Part shown: piece by piece, positions 31,517 to 40,939 of the stretch
Layout: every line of letters begins with the position of its first letter
Position numbering within the stretch: the first letter of the stretch is position 1
DNA from: Planktophila turicensis
Lineage (GTDB): Bacteria > Actinomycetota > Actinomycetes > Nanopelagicales > Nanopelagicaceae
Assembly: GCA_965234405.1 (NCBI GenBank)
Contig: OZ248346.1
Strand: one strand, 5' to 3'
DNA: 64,000 nt
Made by a program: the position numbers and the translations under genes
Notes under the pieces: model-generated
Databases searched by the model: none
What the model saw: only the letters and a program-made list of their open reading frames with translations
Told to the model about the DNA's origin: nothing

Positions 31517-33718
31517 TTATTCAGCAGCTGGAGTCGTTCCATCTTCGAGAACTGGAACCAAAGAGAGCTTGCCCTTTGGATCAATCTCGCCGATTTCTAC
31601 CTGAATCTTGTCGCCAACCTTCATGACATCTTCAAGGTTTTCAATGCGCTTTCCACCATGCATCTTGCGAATCTGAGATACGTGGAGCAAGCCATCTTTA
31701 CCTGGCATCAATGACACAAACGCACCGAATGTCGCGAGCTTTACGACTGTACCGAGGTAGCGCTCTCCGACTTCTGGCATCTGTGGGTTAGCAATTGCAT
31801 TGATCTGTGCGCGAGCTGCTTCAGCTGAAGGTCCATCGGTTGCACCGATGTAGATAGTTCCATCATCTTCAATTGAGATATCTGCGCCAGTTTCATCTTG
31901 AATCTGGTTGATGATCTTGCCCTTAGGACCGATTACTGCACCGATCTGATCGACAGGAATCTTTACAGAGATGATGCGTGGAGCGTATTGGCTCATCTCA
32001 TCAGGAGTATCGATTGCTTCGTTCATGACATCGAGAATCGCAAGACGCGCTTCCTTCGCCTGGTGAAGTGCGCCAGCAAGAACTGATGCAGGGATTCCAT
32101 CGAGCTTTGTATCGAGCTGAAGAGCTGTAACGAAGTCCTTTGTTCCTGCGACCTTAAAGTCCATATCTCCGAATGCATCTTCTGCACCGAGGATATCTGT
32201 AAGAGCAACGTATTCAACCTTGCCATCGACATCATCAGAGATGAGACCCATTGCAATACCTGCAACAGGAGCCTTAAGAGGCACGCCTGCTTGAAGCATT
32301 GAAAGTGTTGATGCACAGACAGATCCCATTGATGTTGATCCATTTGAACCAAGTGCTTCAGAGACCTGACGGATTGCGTAAGGGAACTCTTCGCGAGTTG
32401 GAAGTACTGGGATAAGTGCGCGCTCAGCAAGTGCACCATGACCGATTTCGCGGCGCTTAGGTGTACCAACACGACCTGTTTCACCAGTTGAATATGGTGG
32501 GAAGTTGTAGTTGTGCATATAGCGCTTTGATGTGTCAGGGCTCATTGTGTCGAGCTGCTGTTCCATCTTGAGCATATTAAGAGTTGTAATTCCGAGAATC
32601 TGTGTCTCTCCACGTTCGAAGATTGCAGAACCGTGAACGCGTGGAATTACTTCTACTTCAGCTGACAAGGCACGGATGTCGCGGAGTCCACGGCCATCGA
32701 TACGGATCTTGTCGCGAAGTACGCGCTGACGTACAAGCTTCTTTGTGAGTGAGCGGAACGCTGCAGGAACTTCCTTTTCACGGCCTTCGAAGGCAGCTGA
32801 AACTGATTCCTTTGTTGAAGCTGAGATTTCGTCAATCTTAGTTTCGCGCTCTTGCTTACCTGAAATTGTGAGTGCCTTTGCAAGATCATCCTTTGCAGCC
32901 TTTTCAACTGCTGCAAATACATCATCCTGGTAATCAAGGAACACTGGGAAGTCAGCTGTTGGCTTTGCAGCAACTGCTGCAAGCTTTGACTGTGCTTCGC
33001 AGAGAATGCGAATAAATGGCTTTGCAGCATCAAGACCCTGCGCAACGATCTCTTCTGTTGGAGCCTTAGCGCCTTCAGCAATGAGTCCGATTGTGCGAGT
33101 TGTTGCTTCTGCTTCAACCATCATAATTGCAACATCGTCAGCTGTTACGCGACCTGCTACGACCATATCGAAAACAGCGTTCTCGACCTGTGAATGGTTA
33201 GGGAATGCAACCCACTGGCCGTCGATTAGTGCAACACGTACACCACCAATTGGACCAGAGAATGGAAGACCTGCGAGCTGTGTAGACATTGAAGCTGCGT
33301 TGATCGCAATCACGTCGTACATGTGATCTGGATCGAGCGCCATTACTGTCACAACGATCTGAACTTCGTTACGAAGTCCCTTAATAAATGATGGGCGCAA
33401 TGGGCGGTCGATCAAACGGCAAGTAAGAATTGCCTCTTCTGATGGACGACCTTCGCGACGGAAGAATGAACCAGGAATCTTGCCGATGGCATACATCTTC
33501 TCTTCAACATCCACTGTGAGTGGGAAGAAGTCGAATTGATCCTTAGGTGTCTTTGATGCTGTTGTTGCCGAGAAGATCATTGTCTGATCATCGAGATAAA
33601 CAGCTGCAGCTCCTGCTGCTTGCTTAGCGAGGCGTCCTGTTTCGAACTTGATCTCGCGCTTTCCGAACTTTCCGTTATCGATAACGGCTACTGCTGATTT
33701 TACGTCTTGACCCTCCAT
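31517..33718 (-). CDS. pnp: Polynucleotide phosphorylase
   Basis: 3'-5' exoribonuclease and RNA-tailing enzyme. Two RNase PH domains (about residues 15-240 and 330-560), a KH domain (KIPVDQIGAVIGPKGK) and a C-terminal S1 domain (YLGTVVKLATFGAFVSL) are all visible. 733 residues. The ribosome site AGGAGC lies in one arm of a hairpin, and the 198-base gap after rpsO is full of stem-loops, pointing to post-transcriptional control. Confidence 0.98.
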   Translation of the reverse strand: MEGQDVKSAVAVIDNGKFGKREIKFETGRLAKQAAGAAAVYLDDQTMIFSATTASKTPKDQFDFFPLTVDVEEKMYAIGKIPGSFFRREGRPSEEAILTCRLIDRPLRPSFIKGLRNEVQIVVTVMALDPDHMYDVIAINAASMSTQLAGLPFSGPIGGVRVALIDGQWVAFPNHSQVENAVFDMVVAGRVTADDVAIMMVEAEATTRTIGLIAEGAKAPTEEIVAQGLDAAKPFIRILCEAQSKLAAVAAKPTADFPVFLDYQDDVFAAVEKAAKDDLAKALTISGKQERETKIDEISASTKESVSAAFEGREKEVPAAFRSLTKKLVRQRVLRDKIRIDGRGLRDIRALSAEVEVIPRVHGSAIFERGETQILGITTLNMLKMEQQLDTMSPDTSKRYMHNYNFPPYSTGETGRVGTPKRREIGHGALAERALIPVLPTREEFPYAIRQVSEALGSNGSTSMGSVCASTLSMLQAGVPLKAPVAGIAMGLISDDVDGKVEYVALTDILGAEDAFGDMDFKVAGTKDFVTALQLDTKLDGIPASVLAGALHQAKEARLAILDVMNEAIDTPDEMSQYAPRIISVKIPVDQIGAVIGPKGKIINQIQDETGADISIEDDGTIYIGATDGPSAEAARAQINAIANPQMPEVGERYLGTVVKLATFGAFVSLMPGKDGLLHVSQIRKMHGGKRIENLEDVMKVGDKIQVEIGEIDPKGKLSLVPVLEDGTTPAAE

Positions 33719-33916
33719 AGGGCGCTCCTTTAATTAAGTCAGCGCACCACATAAGGCAAATGAATCTTCGATCGAAGTCCACGAAATTATTTTCTGAATC
33801 AGCATTTCGTGAGCCACTACCGAGGACCATTTATCCTCGTGGGCGCTGATGCTCCAGTCAGGCCTCCGTATGAGGCCCAACTTTCCTACCAAGTACTACT
33901 TATTAACTTTTAAAAA
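33719..33916 (-). ncRNA. Structured pnp leader (Actino-pnp-like region)
   Basis: Four stem-loops lie between rpsO and pnp: GGCCTC/GAGGCC (33861-33877), CGAGGA/TCCTCG (33821-33839), CACGAAAT/ATTTCGTG (33780-33811) and, over the pnp ribosome site, GGTGCGCT/AGCGCC (33721-33748). An Actino-pnp RNA motif is described upstream of actinobacterial PNPase genes, and RNase III cleaves this intergenic region in Streptomyces. Whether this copy matches the Rfam model needs a covariance search. Confidence 0.6.
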
Positions 33917-34186
33917 TTAACGGCGAATTCCGAGCTTCTCGATAATTGCGCGATAACGATTGATATCTGTCTTTGCGAGGTACTGAAGAATGCGGCGACG
34001 CTGACCTACGAGCAACAAGAGGCCACGACGGTTGTGGTGGTCATGCGGGTTGGTCTTGAGGTGAGTTGTGATGTCTTCGATTCGACGTGACAAAAGTGCG
34101 ACCTGAGCTTCAGGGCTTCCTGTATCAGTAGCTGATGATCCGTACTTTGCAATGATTTCTTTCTTAACTTCTGGTGTTAACGCCAT
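33917..34186 (-). CDS. rpsO: 30S ribosomal protein S15
   Basis: An 89-residue small-subunit protein, matching the family along its whole length (DTGSPEAQVALLSRRI, DHHNRRGLLLLVGQRRR). AAAAGGAA gives the ribosome site. It precedes pnp, an arrangement conserved from E. coli to Streptomyces. Confidence 0.98.
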   Translation of the reverse strand: MALTPEVKKEIIAKYGSSATDTGSPEAQVALLSRRIEDITTHLKTNPHDHHNRRGLLLLVGQRRRILQYLAKTDINRYRAIIEKLGIRR

Positions 34187-34320
34187 TTTTATTTCCTTTT
34201 CATTCAGTCATTCTGACCAGGAGGCCATCCGGTTGTACTCTCGGATGATCGACAATCTCGTTGGACAAGCTGAAGTTTACCTGCGGGCTGTGGATAAGTG
34301 AAATTGAGGCGGGATTACGC
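34187..34320 (-). promoter_or_regulatory. rpsO leader region
   Basis: No gene here. A CATCCG/CGGATG stem and a short GTCA/TGAC stem lie in the leader before rpsO, which may serve S15 feedback. No convincing promoter boxes were found. Confidence 0.3.
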
Positions 34321-35208
34321 CTATTTCTCGGTCAATTCGCGAGCTTTATCGCAATCTTTCTTCATCTGTACAAGAAGTTCATCGAGACCATCGAATTTGA
34401 GAGTTGGACGTAAATACCAACCAAATTCAATCGATGCGTTCTTGTCATAAAGGTCGAGGCCCTGTTGATCGAGTGCATATGCCTCTACTTGTCGCCCGCG
34501 CTCACCTTCAAATGTTGGATTGGTGCCGATTGAAATAGCTGCAGGCCAGAAGTTAATTCCGACAGTGAGCCAGCCTGCATATACGCCATCGGCAGGAATT
34601 GTTTGACCATCAATCTTTCCAAGGTTGGCAGTTGGGTATCCAATTTCACGCCCGCGCTTTTCTCCATGAACCACAACCCCATCGAGGCGATGAGGGCGAG
34701 ATAAGAGTTCGCGAGCTTCTTCAACTTTGCCTTCGATGACAAGCTTTCGGATACGTGAAGAGGAGATGACTTCTGTATCAGCTTTGAGCTCTTGCACATC
34801 TACGGAGAAGTTGTGTGCAGTTCCAGATTCAATAAGTGAATCTATATTTCCCGCAGCTTTATGGCCGTAGGTGAAGTTCTTGCCCACAATGACCGTGCTG
34901 GCATGAAGCTGATTGACCAAAACTGTCTGTACGAAATCTTCGGGTGACATCGCTGCGAATTTCTCGTTGAACTTCATGACGGCAACTTGATCAGCGTTAT
35001 GAATCTTTAAGAGTTCTACGCGATCAGCCAACGTCGTGAGCATTGTTGGAGCGCGATCTGGTGCAAAGACTGTGGTGGGGTGCGGGTCAAATGTCAGGGC
35101 GATAATTGAGCGCCCATCGGCTATCTCTTTGGCGCGATTGAGCAGAAGTTGATGGCCCTTGTGGACGCCATCAAAAACGCCAATTACGACGACGCTGGTC
35201 TCGCTCAT
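34321..35208 (-). CDS. ribF: Bifunctional riboflavin kinase/FAD synthetase
   Basis: Makes FMN and FAD. The N-terminal adenylyltransferase domain has GVFDGVHKGHQ near residue 10; the C-terminal flavokinase domain has GYPTANLG and the GxY region (VYAGWLTVG). 295 residues. It lies after truB in the truB-ribF-rpsO order common in bacteria. Confidence 0.96.
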   Translation of the reverse strand: MSETSVVVIGVFDGVHKGHQLLLNRAKEIADGRSIIALTFDPHPTTVFAPDRAPTMLTTLADRVELLKIHNADQVAVMKFNEKFAAMSPEDFVQTVLVNQLHASTVIVGKNFTYGHKAAGNIDSLIESGTAHNFSVDVQELKADTEVISSSRIRKLVIEGKVEEARELLSRPHRLDGVVVHGEKRGREIGYPTANLGKIDGQTIPADGVYAGWLTVGINFWPAAISIGTNPTFEGERGRQVEAYALDQQGLDLYDKNASIEFGWYLRPTLKFDGLDELLVQMKKDCDKARELTEK

Positions 35209-35226
35209 GTTCGAATCTTGCCTTAC

Positions 35227-36105
35227 CTAGTTCGCCGCCGCAAAAACCGCAATGGGTTTCGCCTTGCCGCCTTCATCTTTCAGAAGCGCAATGAGTCGAT
35301 TATCTGGTGAAAGTGCGGCGTTGATTACAGTATTTCCATTTTCGGAAAGCGGTCGCCCGAATGAAAGTTCCTGAACTTCTTCCAAGCTCAATTCGCGTGG
35401 GGTAAATGTTGTGCGCGCTACGTCGGCGAGGTTGAGAGCTGTGAACTTCTGCGCCTTGAGGTCTTCAAAGCTACATGCATCTTTTTCAGTAAAACTTGCA
35501 ACGCGGGTACGGCGCAGAGCGCTGAGGTGTCCCCCGACACCGAGAGATTCGCCGAGGTCGCGAGCAATCGCGCGTATAAATGTGCCTGCAGAGCAGGTGA
35601 CTTCAATATCGACTTCTGTGGTGACTTCGAGGTGACGCACCGCAAGAATGTCGAGCTGAGTAATGGTGACGTTACGTGCTTCAAGTTCGAATTTTTCACC
35701 CGCGCGCACGCGATCGTAGGCACGCTCTCCCCCGACCTTTACGGCAGAGACAGATGAAGGACGTTGTGCGATTGTTCCAATCATTGCCTTAAGAATCTTT
35801 TCAATATCTGAATCTAAAACCTTCGATGCATCAGCAGAGGCGATTACTTCGCCTTCTTTATCATCGGTGATTGTTGATGCGCCAAGAACTACGGTTGCTA
35901 TATAGGACTTATCGCCATCCGTGATGTATTGCAGTAAACGAGTTCCGTTGCCAAAGCCAAGTACAAGGATTCCGGTGGCCATCGGATCAAGAGTGCCCGC
36001 ATGTCCTACTTTGCGTGTGCCGAGTGCTTTGCGACCCACGGCCACAACATCGTGGCTAGTCATTCCGCCAGCTTTATCGACGACTAAGAATCCGTCAGTT
36101 ATCAA
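35227..36105 (-). CDS. truB: tRNA pseudouridine-55 synthase
   Basis: TruB makes pseudouridine 55 in the tRNA T loop. VDKAGGMTSHD at the start and the catalytic aspartate in GHAGTLDPMATG near residue 39 are clear, with RAIARDLG further on. Starts with TTG at 36105, 5 bases after rbfA. 292 residues. Confidence 0.96.
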   Translation of the reverse strand: MITDGFLVVDKAGGMTSHDVVAVGRKALGTRKVGHAGTLDPMATGILVLGFGNGTRLLQYITDGDKSYIATVVLGASTITDDKEGEVIASADASKVLDSDIEKILKAMIGTIAQRPSSVSAVKVGGERAYDRVRAGEKFELEARNVTITQLDILAVRHLEVTTEVDIEVTCSAGTFIRAIARDLGESLGVGGHLSALRRTRVASFTEKDACSFEDLKAQKFTALNLADVARTTFTPRELSLEEVQELSFGRPLSENGNTVINAALSPDNRLIALLKDEGGKAKPIAVFAAAN

Positions 36106-36110
36106 GAGTT

Positions 36111-36542
36111 TTATTCTTCTTCGATGACACGTGGGACTTTGTAAGGATCCTCAACGACAGGCTTAGCATTTTCGCGAGCCTTAGCAACCTCTGCATCGAG
36201 AAGATGAACTCGTTCAAGGAGTGAATCAAGCGCCTTTGCAGATTCTGGAAGACCATCGAGGATAAATTCAAGTGATGGGGTAATGCGAGTTCCCAAATCC
36301 TTGCCGACAGCGCTACGAATAACGCCCTTTGCAGATTCGAGAGCCGCAGCAGTTGCAGCACGCTCATCTTCATCACCAAGAACGGTGTAGAAGATAGAGG
36401 CGTTCTGGAGATCTCCAGTAACGCGCGCATCGGTAACAGTGACAAAGCCAAGACGCGGATCTTTGATCTTTGTCTCGAGCAGCTGTGCCACTACTACCTT
36501 GATGCGGTCTGCAACCTTATGGCTGCGGTGTGAAGTTCCCAT
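36111..36542 (-). CDS. rbfA: Ribosome-binding factor A
   Basis: RbfA helps mature the 30S subunit. A KH-like fold with KIKDPRLGFVTVTDARVTGDL (shown by DPRLGFVTVTDARV) and the following YTVLGD-type strand. 143 residues with a short acidic C-terminal tail. It starts 2 bases after infB. Confidence 0.94.
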   Translation of the reverse strand: MGTSHRSHKVADRIKVVVAQLLETKIKDPRLGFVTVTDARVTGDLQNASIFYTVLGDEDERAATAAALESAKGVIRSAVGKDLGTRITPSLEFILDGLPESAKALDSLLERVHLLDAEVAKARENAKPVVEDPYKVPRVIEEE

Positions 36543-36544
36543 GG

Positions 36545-39247
36545 TTATGCGCGCTTCTTCTCGCGCATCTCGAATACCTGAATGATGTCTCCAACTTGAA
36601 GATCAGCACCCTTGCCTACGCCGATACCGCACTCAAAGCCTTCCTTGACTTCAGTTGCATCATCTTTAAAGCGCTTGAGGGATTCGATAGTGACATCTTC
36701 TGCAAGTACTGCTCCGTTACGCAATACACGTCCCTTTGCATTACGGCGGATGATTCCGTCAGTAACGATAGATCCAGCAATTGTTCCGACCTTTGAAGAT
36801 TTGAAGAGATCGCGAACTTCTGCGTTACCGAGAATAACCTCTTCGTACTCAGGCTTAAGGAGACCCTTAAGTGAGAGCTCGATTTCTTCGATTGCGTTAT
36901 AGATAACAGAGTAGAAGCGAACTTCAACGCCTTCTTGATCGGCGAAGATTGCTGTCTGTGGTTCAGGCTTAACGTTGAAGCCGATCACAACAGCAGTCGA
37001 TGCTGATGCAAGAGTGATATCGCTCTTGGTAATTGCGCCTACGCCGCGGTGAATAACACGGAGGTCAACTTCTGCTCCGACATCGAGCTGCATAAGTGCA
37101 TCTTCGAGGGCTTCAACAGAACCTGAAACGTCACCCTTGAGGATGAGGTTAAGTGTTGAAATCTTGGACTGCTCCATGAAGTCTTCGAGAGAAACCTTCT
37201 TGCGAGCCTTAGCCAATTGTGCATTACGTTCTGCAGCCTGACGCTTCTCGGCGATCTGGCGTGCGGTGCGGTCATCTTCTGCAACGAGGAATGTATCTCC
37301 AGCGTTTGGAACAGATGTGAAACCGAGAACCTGTACAGGACGTGATGGACCAGCTTCTTCAACATTTGCACCGTGCTCATCGAGCATTGCACGTACGCGA
37401 CCGAATGAACCACCGGCGACGATTGCATCACCAATCTTCAAAGTTCCGCGTTGTACTAGAACAGTTGCAACTGGACCGCGACCACGATCGAGGTGCGCTT
37501 CAATAGCAACACCACGAGCATCATCGGCAGCAATCGCGCGAAGATCGATAGCAGCATCTGCTGTGAGGAGAATTGAGTCGATAAGTGCATCGACGCCTTC
37601 GCCCTTCTTTGCAGAAACGTTTACGAAGATTGTGTCTCCGCCATACTCTTCAGCGATCAAGTTGTACTCGGTCAATTGCTGGCGGACCTTATCCGGGTTC
37701 GCGCCTTCCTTATCAACCTTGTTCACTGCGACAACGATTGGAACATCAGCAGCTTGAGCGTGGTTAAGCGCTTCAATTGTCTGAGGCATGATGCCGTCGT
37801 CGGCAGCAACTACGAGTACTGCAATATCTGTGACCTTTGCACCACGGGCACGCATCGCTGTAAACGCTTCGTGGCCCGGTGTATCGATAAAGGTGATTGC
37901 GCGGTTAACGCCATCGTGGTCGTGGTGAATTTGGTAAGCACCGATGTGCTGAGTAATTCCACCCGCTTCGCCCTTAATTACTTCAGTCTTACGGATTGCA
38001 TCGAGAAGAGATGTCTTACCGTGATCGACGTGACCCATGACAGTAACAACTGGTGGGCGTGCGACGAGATCATCAGGGTTCATATCTTCGAGCTCTTGAG
38101 CTAGATCGATATCGAAGTCCTGGAGAAGTTCACGATCTTCATCTTCAGGTGAAACGATTTCAATCTGGTACTTAAGCTGCGCACCGAGAATTTCGAAGGT
38201 ATCGGCATCCACTGATTGCGTTGCAGTAACCATTTCACCAAGGTGGAATAGCGCTGATACGAGTGCTGCTGGATCTGCACCAATCTTTTCAGCGAAATCT
38301 GCAAGGGATGCACCGCGGCGCATACGAATCTTTGTCTTTCCATCACCGTGAGGAATAACTGCTCCACCCAGTTGTGGTGCTTGCATATTGTCGAATTCTT
38401 CGCGCAGCGCCTTACGTGACTTCTGCTTACGCTTTGAAGATTTACTTGCATTCTTTCCGAACGCACCTGCTGTACCGCCACGACCTGGGCCGCGATTAGG
38501 ACCGCCACCACCTGGACGTTGTGGACCACCGGCTGCTCCACCTGCGCCCGGTGCACCTTGTGAACGGTACGGACCTGATGATGGTGCTCCACCTGTACGA
38601 GGTGGGTAATTTCCTGTCCCTGTTCCAGCACCTGCTGGTCGAGGTGCACCAGGACGTGCTGCAAAACCTGGACGTACAGAACCTGGACGCGCTCCCGCCA
38701 TTCCTGGACGAGGTGCACCTGGGCGTTGTGCTGGTGGACGTGGAACTGCGCCACCTGCGGAGAAAGGATTATTTCCTGGACGAGGTGGGCGTGGAACTGC
38801 GCCACCAGTAGAGAATGGATTGTTACCAGGACGCGGTGCAGCTGGAGTTGCTGGCGTTGCACCTGGCGCTGGAGTTGATTCAGCAGATGCTGCTTCACTT
38901 GCTGCAGCCTTTGCTTCTTCTTGCGCAACCTTTTCAGCATCGCGTGATGCCTTAAGAGCTGCAAGATCAACGCCGAGTTCTGCTGCGAGTTCTGCTGCTA
39001 ATTCTGGATTTACTTCGGCAGTCTTCTTTGAGGCAGCGGTCTTCTTTGCTGCTGCTTTCTTGACTGGCTTTTTCTCTTCAACTGGCTTTGCATCTGGATA
39101 GAGCGCAACTAACTTGCGAACTACTGGTGCTTCAACTGTTGATGATGCTGATCGGACGAATTCGCCCATTTCTTGGAGCTTTGCAAGGACTTCCTTGCTC
39201 TCCATACCGAGTTGTTTTGCCAACTCATGTACGCGGACCTTTGACAC
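36545..39247 (-). CDS. infB: Translation initiation factor IF-2
   Basis: 900-residue GTPase that places initiator tRNA. The N-terminus has an IF2-N domain (VHELAKQLGMESKEV), then a Lys/Ala region and a long Gly/Pro/Arg-rich segment with repeats (PRPGNNPFS twice), as in actinobacterial IF-2. The GTPase core has VMGHVDHGKTS, DTPGHEAF and NKVD. GTG start with AGGAG upstream. ylxR, usually between nusA and infB, is missing. Confidence 0.97.
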   Translation of the reverse strand: MSKVRVHELAKQLGMESKEVLAKLQEMGEFVRSASSTVEAPVVRKLVALYPDAKPVEEKKPVKKAAAKKTAASKKTAEVNPELAAELAAELGVDLAALKASRDAEKVAQEEAKAAASEAASAESTPAPGATPATPAAPRPGNNPFSTGGAVPRPPRPGNNPFSAGGAVPRPPAQRPGAPRPGMAGARPGSVRPGFAARPGAPRPAGAGTGTGNYPPRTGGAPSSGPYRSQGAPGAGGAAGGPQRPGGGGPNRGPGRGGTAGAFGKNASKSSKRKQKSRKALREEFDNMQAPQLGGAVIPHGDGKTKIRMRRGASLADFAEKIGADPAALVSALFHLGEMVTATQSVDADTFEILGAQLKYQIEIVSPEDEDRELLQDFDIDLAQELEDMNPDDLVARPPVVTVMGHVDHGKTSLLDAIRKTEVIKGEAGGITQHIGAYQIHHDHDGVNRAITFIDTPGHEAFTAMRARGAKVTDIAVLVVAADDGIMPQTIEALNHAQAADVPIVVAVNKVDKEGANPDKVRQQLTEYNLIAEEYGGDTIFVNVSAKKGEGVDALIDSILLTADAAIDLRAIAADDARGVAIEAHLDRGRGPVATVLVQRGTLKIGDAIVAGGSFGRVRAMLDEHGANVEEAGPSRPVQVLGFTSVPNAGDTFLVAEDDRTARQIAEKRQAAERNAQLAKARKKVSLEDFMEQSKISTLNLILKGDVSGSVEALEDALMQLDVGAEVDLRVIHRGVGAITKSDITLASASTAVVIGFNVKPEPQTAIFADQEGVEVRFYSVIYNAIEEIELSLKGLLKPEYEEVILGNAEVRDLFKSSKVGTIAGSIVTDGIIRRNAKGRVLRNGAVLAEDVTIESLKRFKDDATEVKEGFECGIGVGKGADLQVGDIIQVFEMREKKRA

Positions 39248-39438
39248 ATTTCTCCTGTCTTGGCCCGCATAAATTCTTGTGGGATGCGAGCCCTAGTTGT
39301 TCGACCTCATGATGTAAACGAGCTCATTTGAGTTTCATATCTTTCGCATCCATTTCGTTAATTACGCCGCACTTACGTGCCAGCGTGATGGGGTAAGTCT
39401 ATCGAAAGAGGGGGAAATTCCCTATTTCGTGCGGGGCT
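39248..39438 (-). other. Gap between nusA and infB where ylxR is usually found
   Basis: This 191-base gap has no reading frame resembling YlxR (DUF448), which is generally around 90 residues. It holds a GGGAA/TTCCC-type inverted repeat near the nusA stop and a nine-codon ATG frame, neither clearly functional. It ends with AGGAG before the infB GTG. Confidence 0.5.
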
Positions 39439-40416
39439 TTATGCGGTTGGCGCCGGGGTATCTGGGTGGATATCGATACGCCAGCCAGTAAGGCGTGCAG
39501 CAAGACGGGCATTCTGTCCATCTTTTCCGATTGCAAGTGAAAGTTGGTAATCAGGAACGACAACCTTCGCTGAACGTGAAAGTTCATCAACGACGGTCAC
39601 GCTTGTTACCTTTGCAGGAGCTAGAGCATGTGCAACATATTTTGCTGGATCTTCATCGTAATCAACGATGTCAATCTTCTCGCCGTTGAGTTCATCCATC
39701 ACTGCGCGAGAACGTGCACCGAGTGGACCGATGAGTGAGCCCTTGGGTGAAACACCTGCGCGAAGAGAACGCACTGCAATCTTGGTGCGATGGCCCGCTT
39801 CACGAGACACACCCATGATTTCAACGATTCCATCTTTGATTTCAGGAACTTCGAGTGCAAAGAGTTGCTTCACAAGTCCTGGGTGGCTTCGAGACAACAT
39901 GATTTCAGGACCCTTAAGCCCTTGCTTAACTTCAACAACAAAACACTTGATGCGTTCGCCGTGTGTGTACACCTCGCCGGGAACTTGTTCTTGTGGTGGA
40001 ATCTTTCCTTCGATGCGGCCAAGGTTGACGTGAATCATCTTGGGATCGCGACCCTGTTGAATAATTCCCGAAATAACATCGCCTACAGAAGTTGTGAACT
40101 CGCCGACGATTTCAGCATCGTTAGTTGCACGCATCTGCTGCTTAATGGTCTGACGAGCAGTTGATGTTGCCATGCGATCAAAACCTTCGACCTCGAGCAC
40201 ATCTTCGCTGACGCGTTCTCCGAGTTCGTTAAATGTTGGAACGAAGATCTGGATATCACCGGTTTCGCGATCGAGTTGAACGCGCGCATAGCGATTTGGT
40301 TCTGGAGTTTCGGTGTAAGCGGTAAGTACTGCAGCCTCGATCATTTGAATCAATTGCTCGAGTGGCATTCCCTTAGCCTCAGTGAGCTGAATGAGCGCTG
40401 AGATATCGACGCCCAT
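39439..40416 (-). CDS. nusA: Transcription termination/antitermination factor NusA
   Basis: NusA modulates RNA polymerase pausing, termination and antitermination. N-terminal polymerase-binding domain, S1 domain (about residues 105-175), then two KH domains (RSLRAGVSPKGSLIG-type start, LAIGKDGQNARLA near 295-308). 325 residues, without C-terminal acidic repeats. GGAGATAAG precedes the ATG, which touches the rimP stop. Confidence 0.97.
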   Translation of the reverse strand: MGVDISALIQLTEAKGMPLEQLIQMIEAAVLTAYTETPEPNRYARVQLDRETGDIQIFVPTFNELGERVSEDVLEVEGFDRMATSTARQTIKQQMRATNDAEIVGEFTTSVGDVISGIIQQGRDPKMIHVNLGRIEGKIPPQEQVPGEVYTHGERIKCFVVEVKQGLKGPEIMLSRSHPGLVKQLFALEVPEIKDGIVEIMGVSREAGHRTKIAVRSLRAGVSPKGSLIGPLGARSRAVMDELNGEKIDIVDYDEDPAKYVAHALAPAKVTSVTVVDELSRSAKVVVPDYQLSLAIGKDGQNARLAARLTGWRIDIHPDTPAPTA

Positions 40417-40892
40417 TACTTATCTCCATCCTTGCGATTAAATTCAATTTCTACTTGTGCGCGCTTGATATTCGCAAGAGAGATAGTGACTTCCTTGGTC
40501 TCTTTCTTCTCTGCCACCGTGAGCGTTACATCGGTATCGGTATTAGAAAGAATGCGACCTGTAACAACAACGCCGTCAGTCTGGGTGACCTTCAGAAGGC
40601 GGTCATTGTTCTTTGCAAAGTGACGTGGAAGCGTAAGCGGACGATCAATTCCGGGTGAGGTAACTTCGAGGGTGAATGGAGTCTCTCCCATAAAGGTAGC
40701 TTCATCAAGAAGTTCGGAGACAAGCTTTGAGGCGACAGTGACTTGATCAAGATTGAGGGCGCTCTCGCCATCGACAATTACAGTGACGATGCGGTGCTGT
40801 CCAGGTGAAACGATATTTACATCTTCGAGGAAGTATCCAGCTTGCTGTAGCGCTGGCGTAATGTGTTCAGAAACTTGGTCTTTCAGAGCCAT
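40416..40892 (-). CDS. rimP: Ribosome maturation factor RimP
   Basis: RimP assists 30S assembly. 158 residues with the YFLEDVNI and ITVTSPGIDRPL-type motif (LEVTSPGIDRPLTLPRHF shown by TSPGIDRPL). It starts the rimP-nusA-infB-rbfA-truB-ribF cluster, with AGGA before the ATG. Confidence 0.95.
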   Translation of the reverse strand: MALKDQVSEHITPALQQAGYFLEDVNIVSPGQHRIVTVIVDGESALNLDQVTVASKLVSELLDEATFMGETPFTLEVTSPGIDRPLTLPRHFAKNNDRLLKVTQTDGVVVTGRILSNTDTDVTLTVAEKKETKEVTISLANIKRAQVEIEFNRKDGDK

Positions 40893-40939
40893 GGTTATGT
40901 CCTATTCGATTGTTATTCAGTTGTTGAGCAAGTGTAATT

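Noticed and set aside
38388..38811. Gly/Pro-rich and Leu/His-rich frames opposite infB
   Set aside because: They mirror the repetitive low-complexity N-terminal segment of IF-2 on the other strand and have no start signals.
38740..38830. Repeat in infB as a mobile or regulatory repeat
   Set aside because: It is explained by the PRPGNNPFS protein repeats common in actinobacterial IF-2.
39300..39360. Nine-codon frame before infB as a regulatory peptide
   Set aside because: Too short and without a convincing ribosome site.
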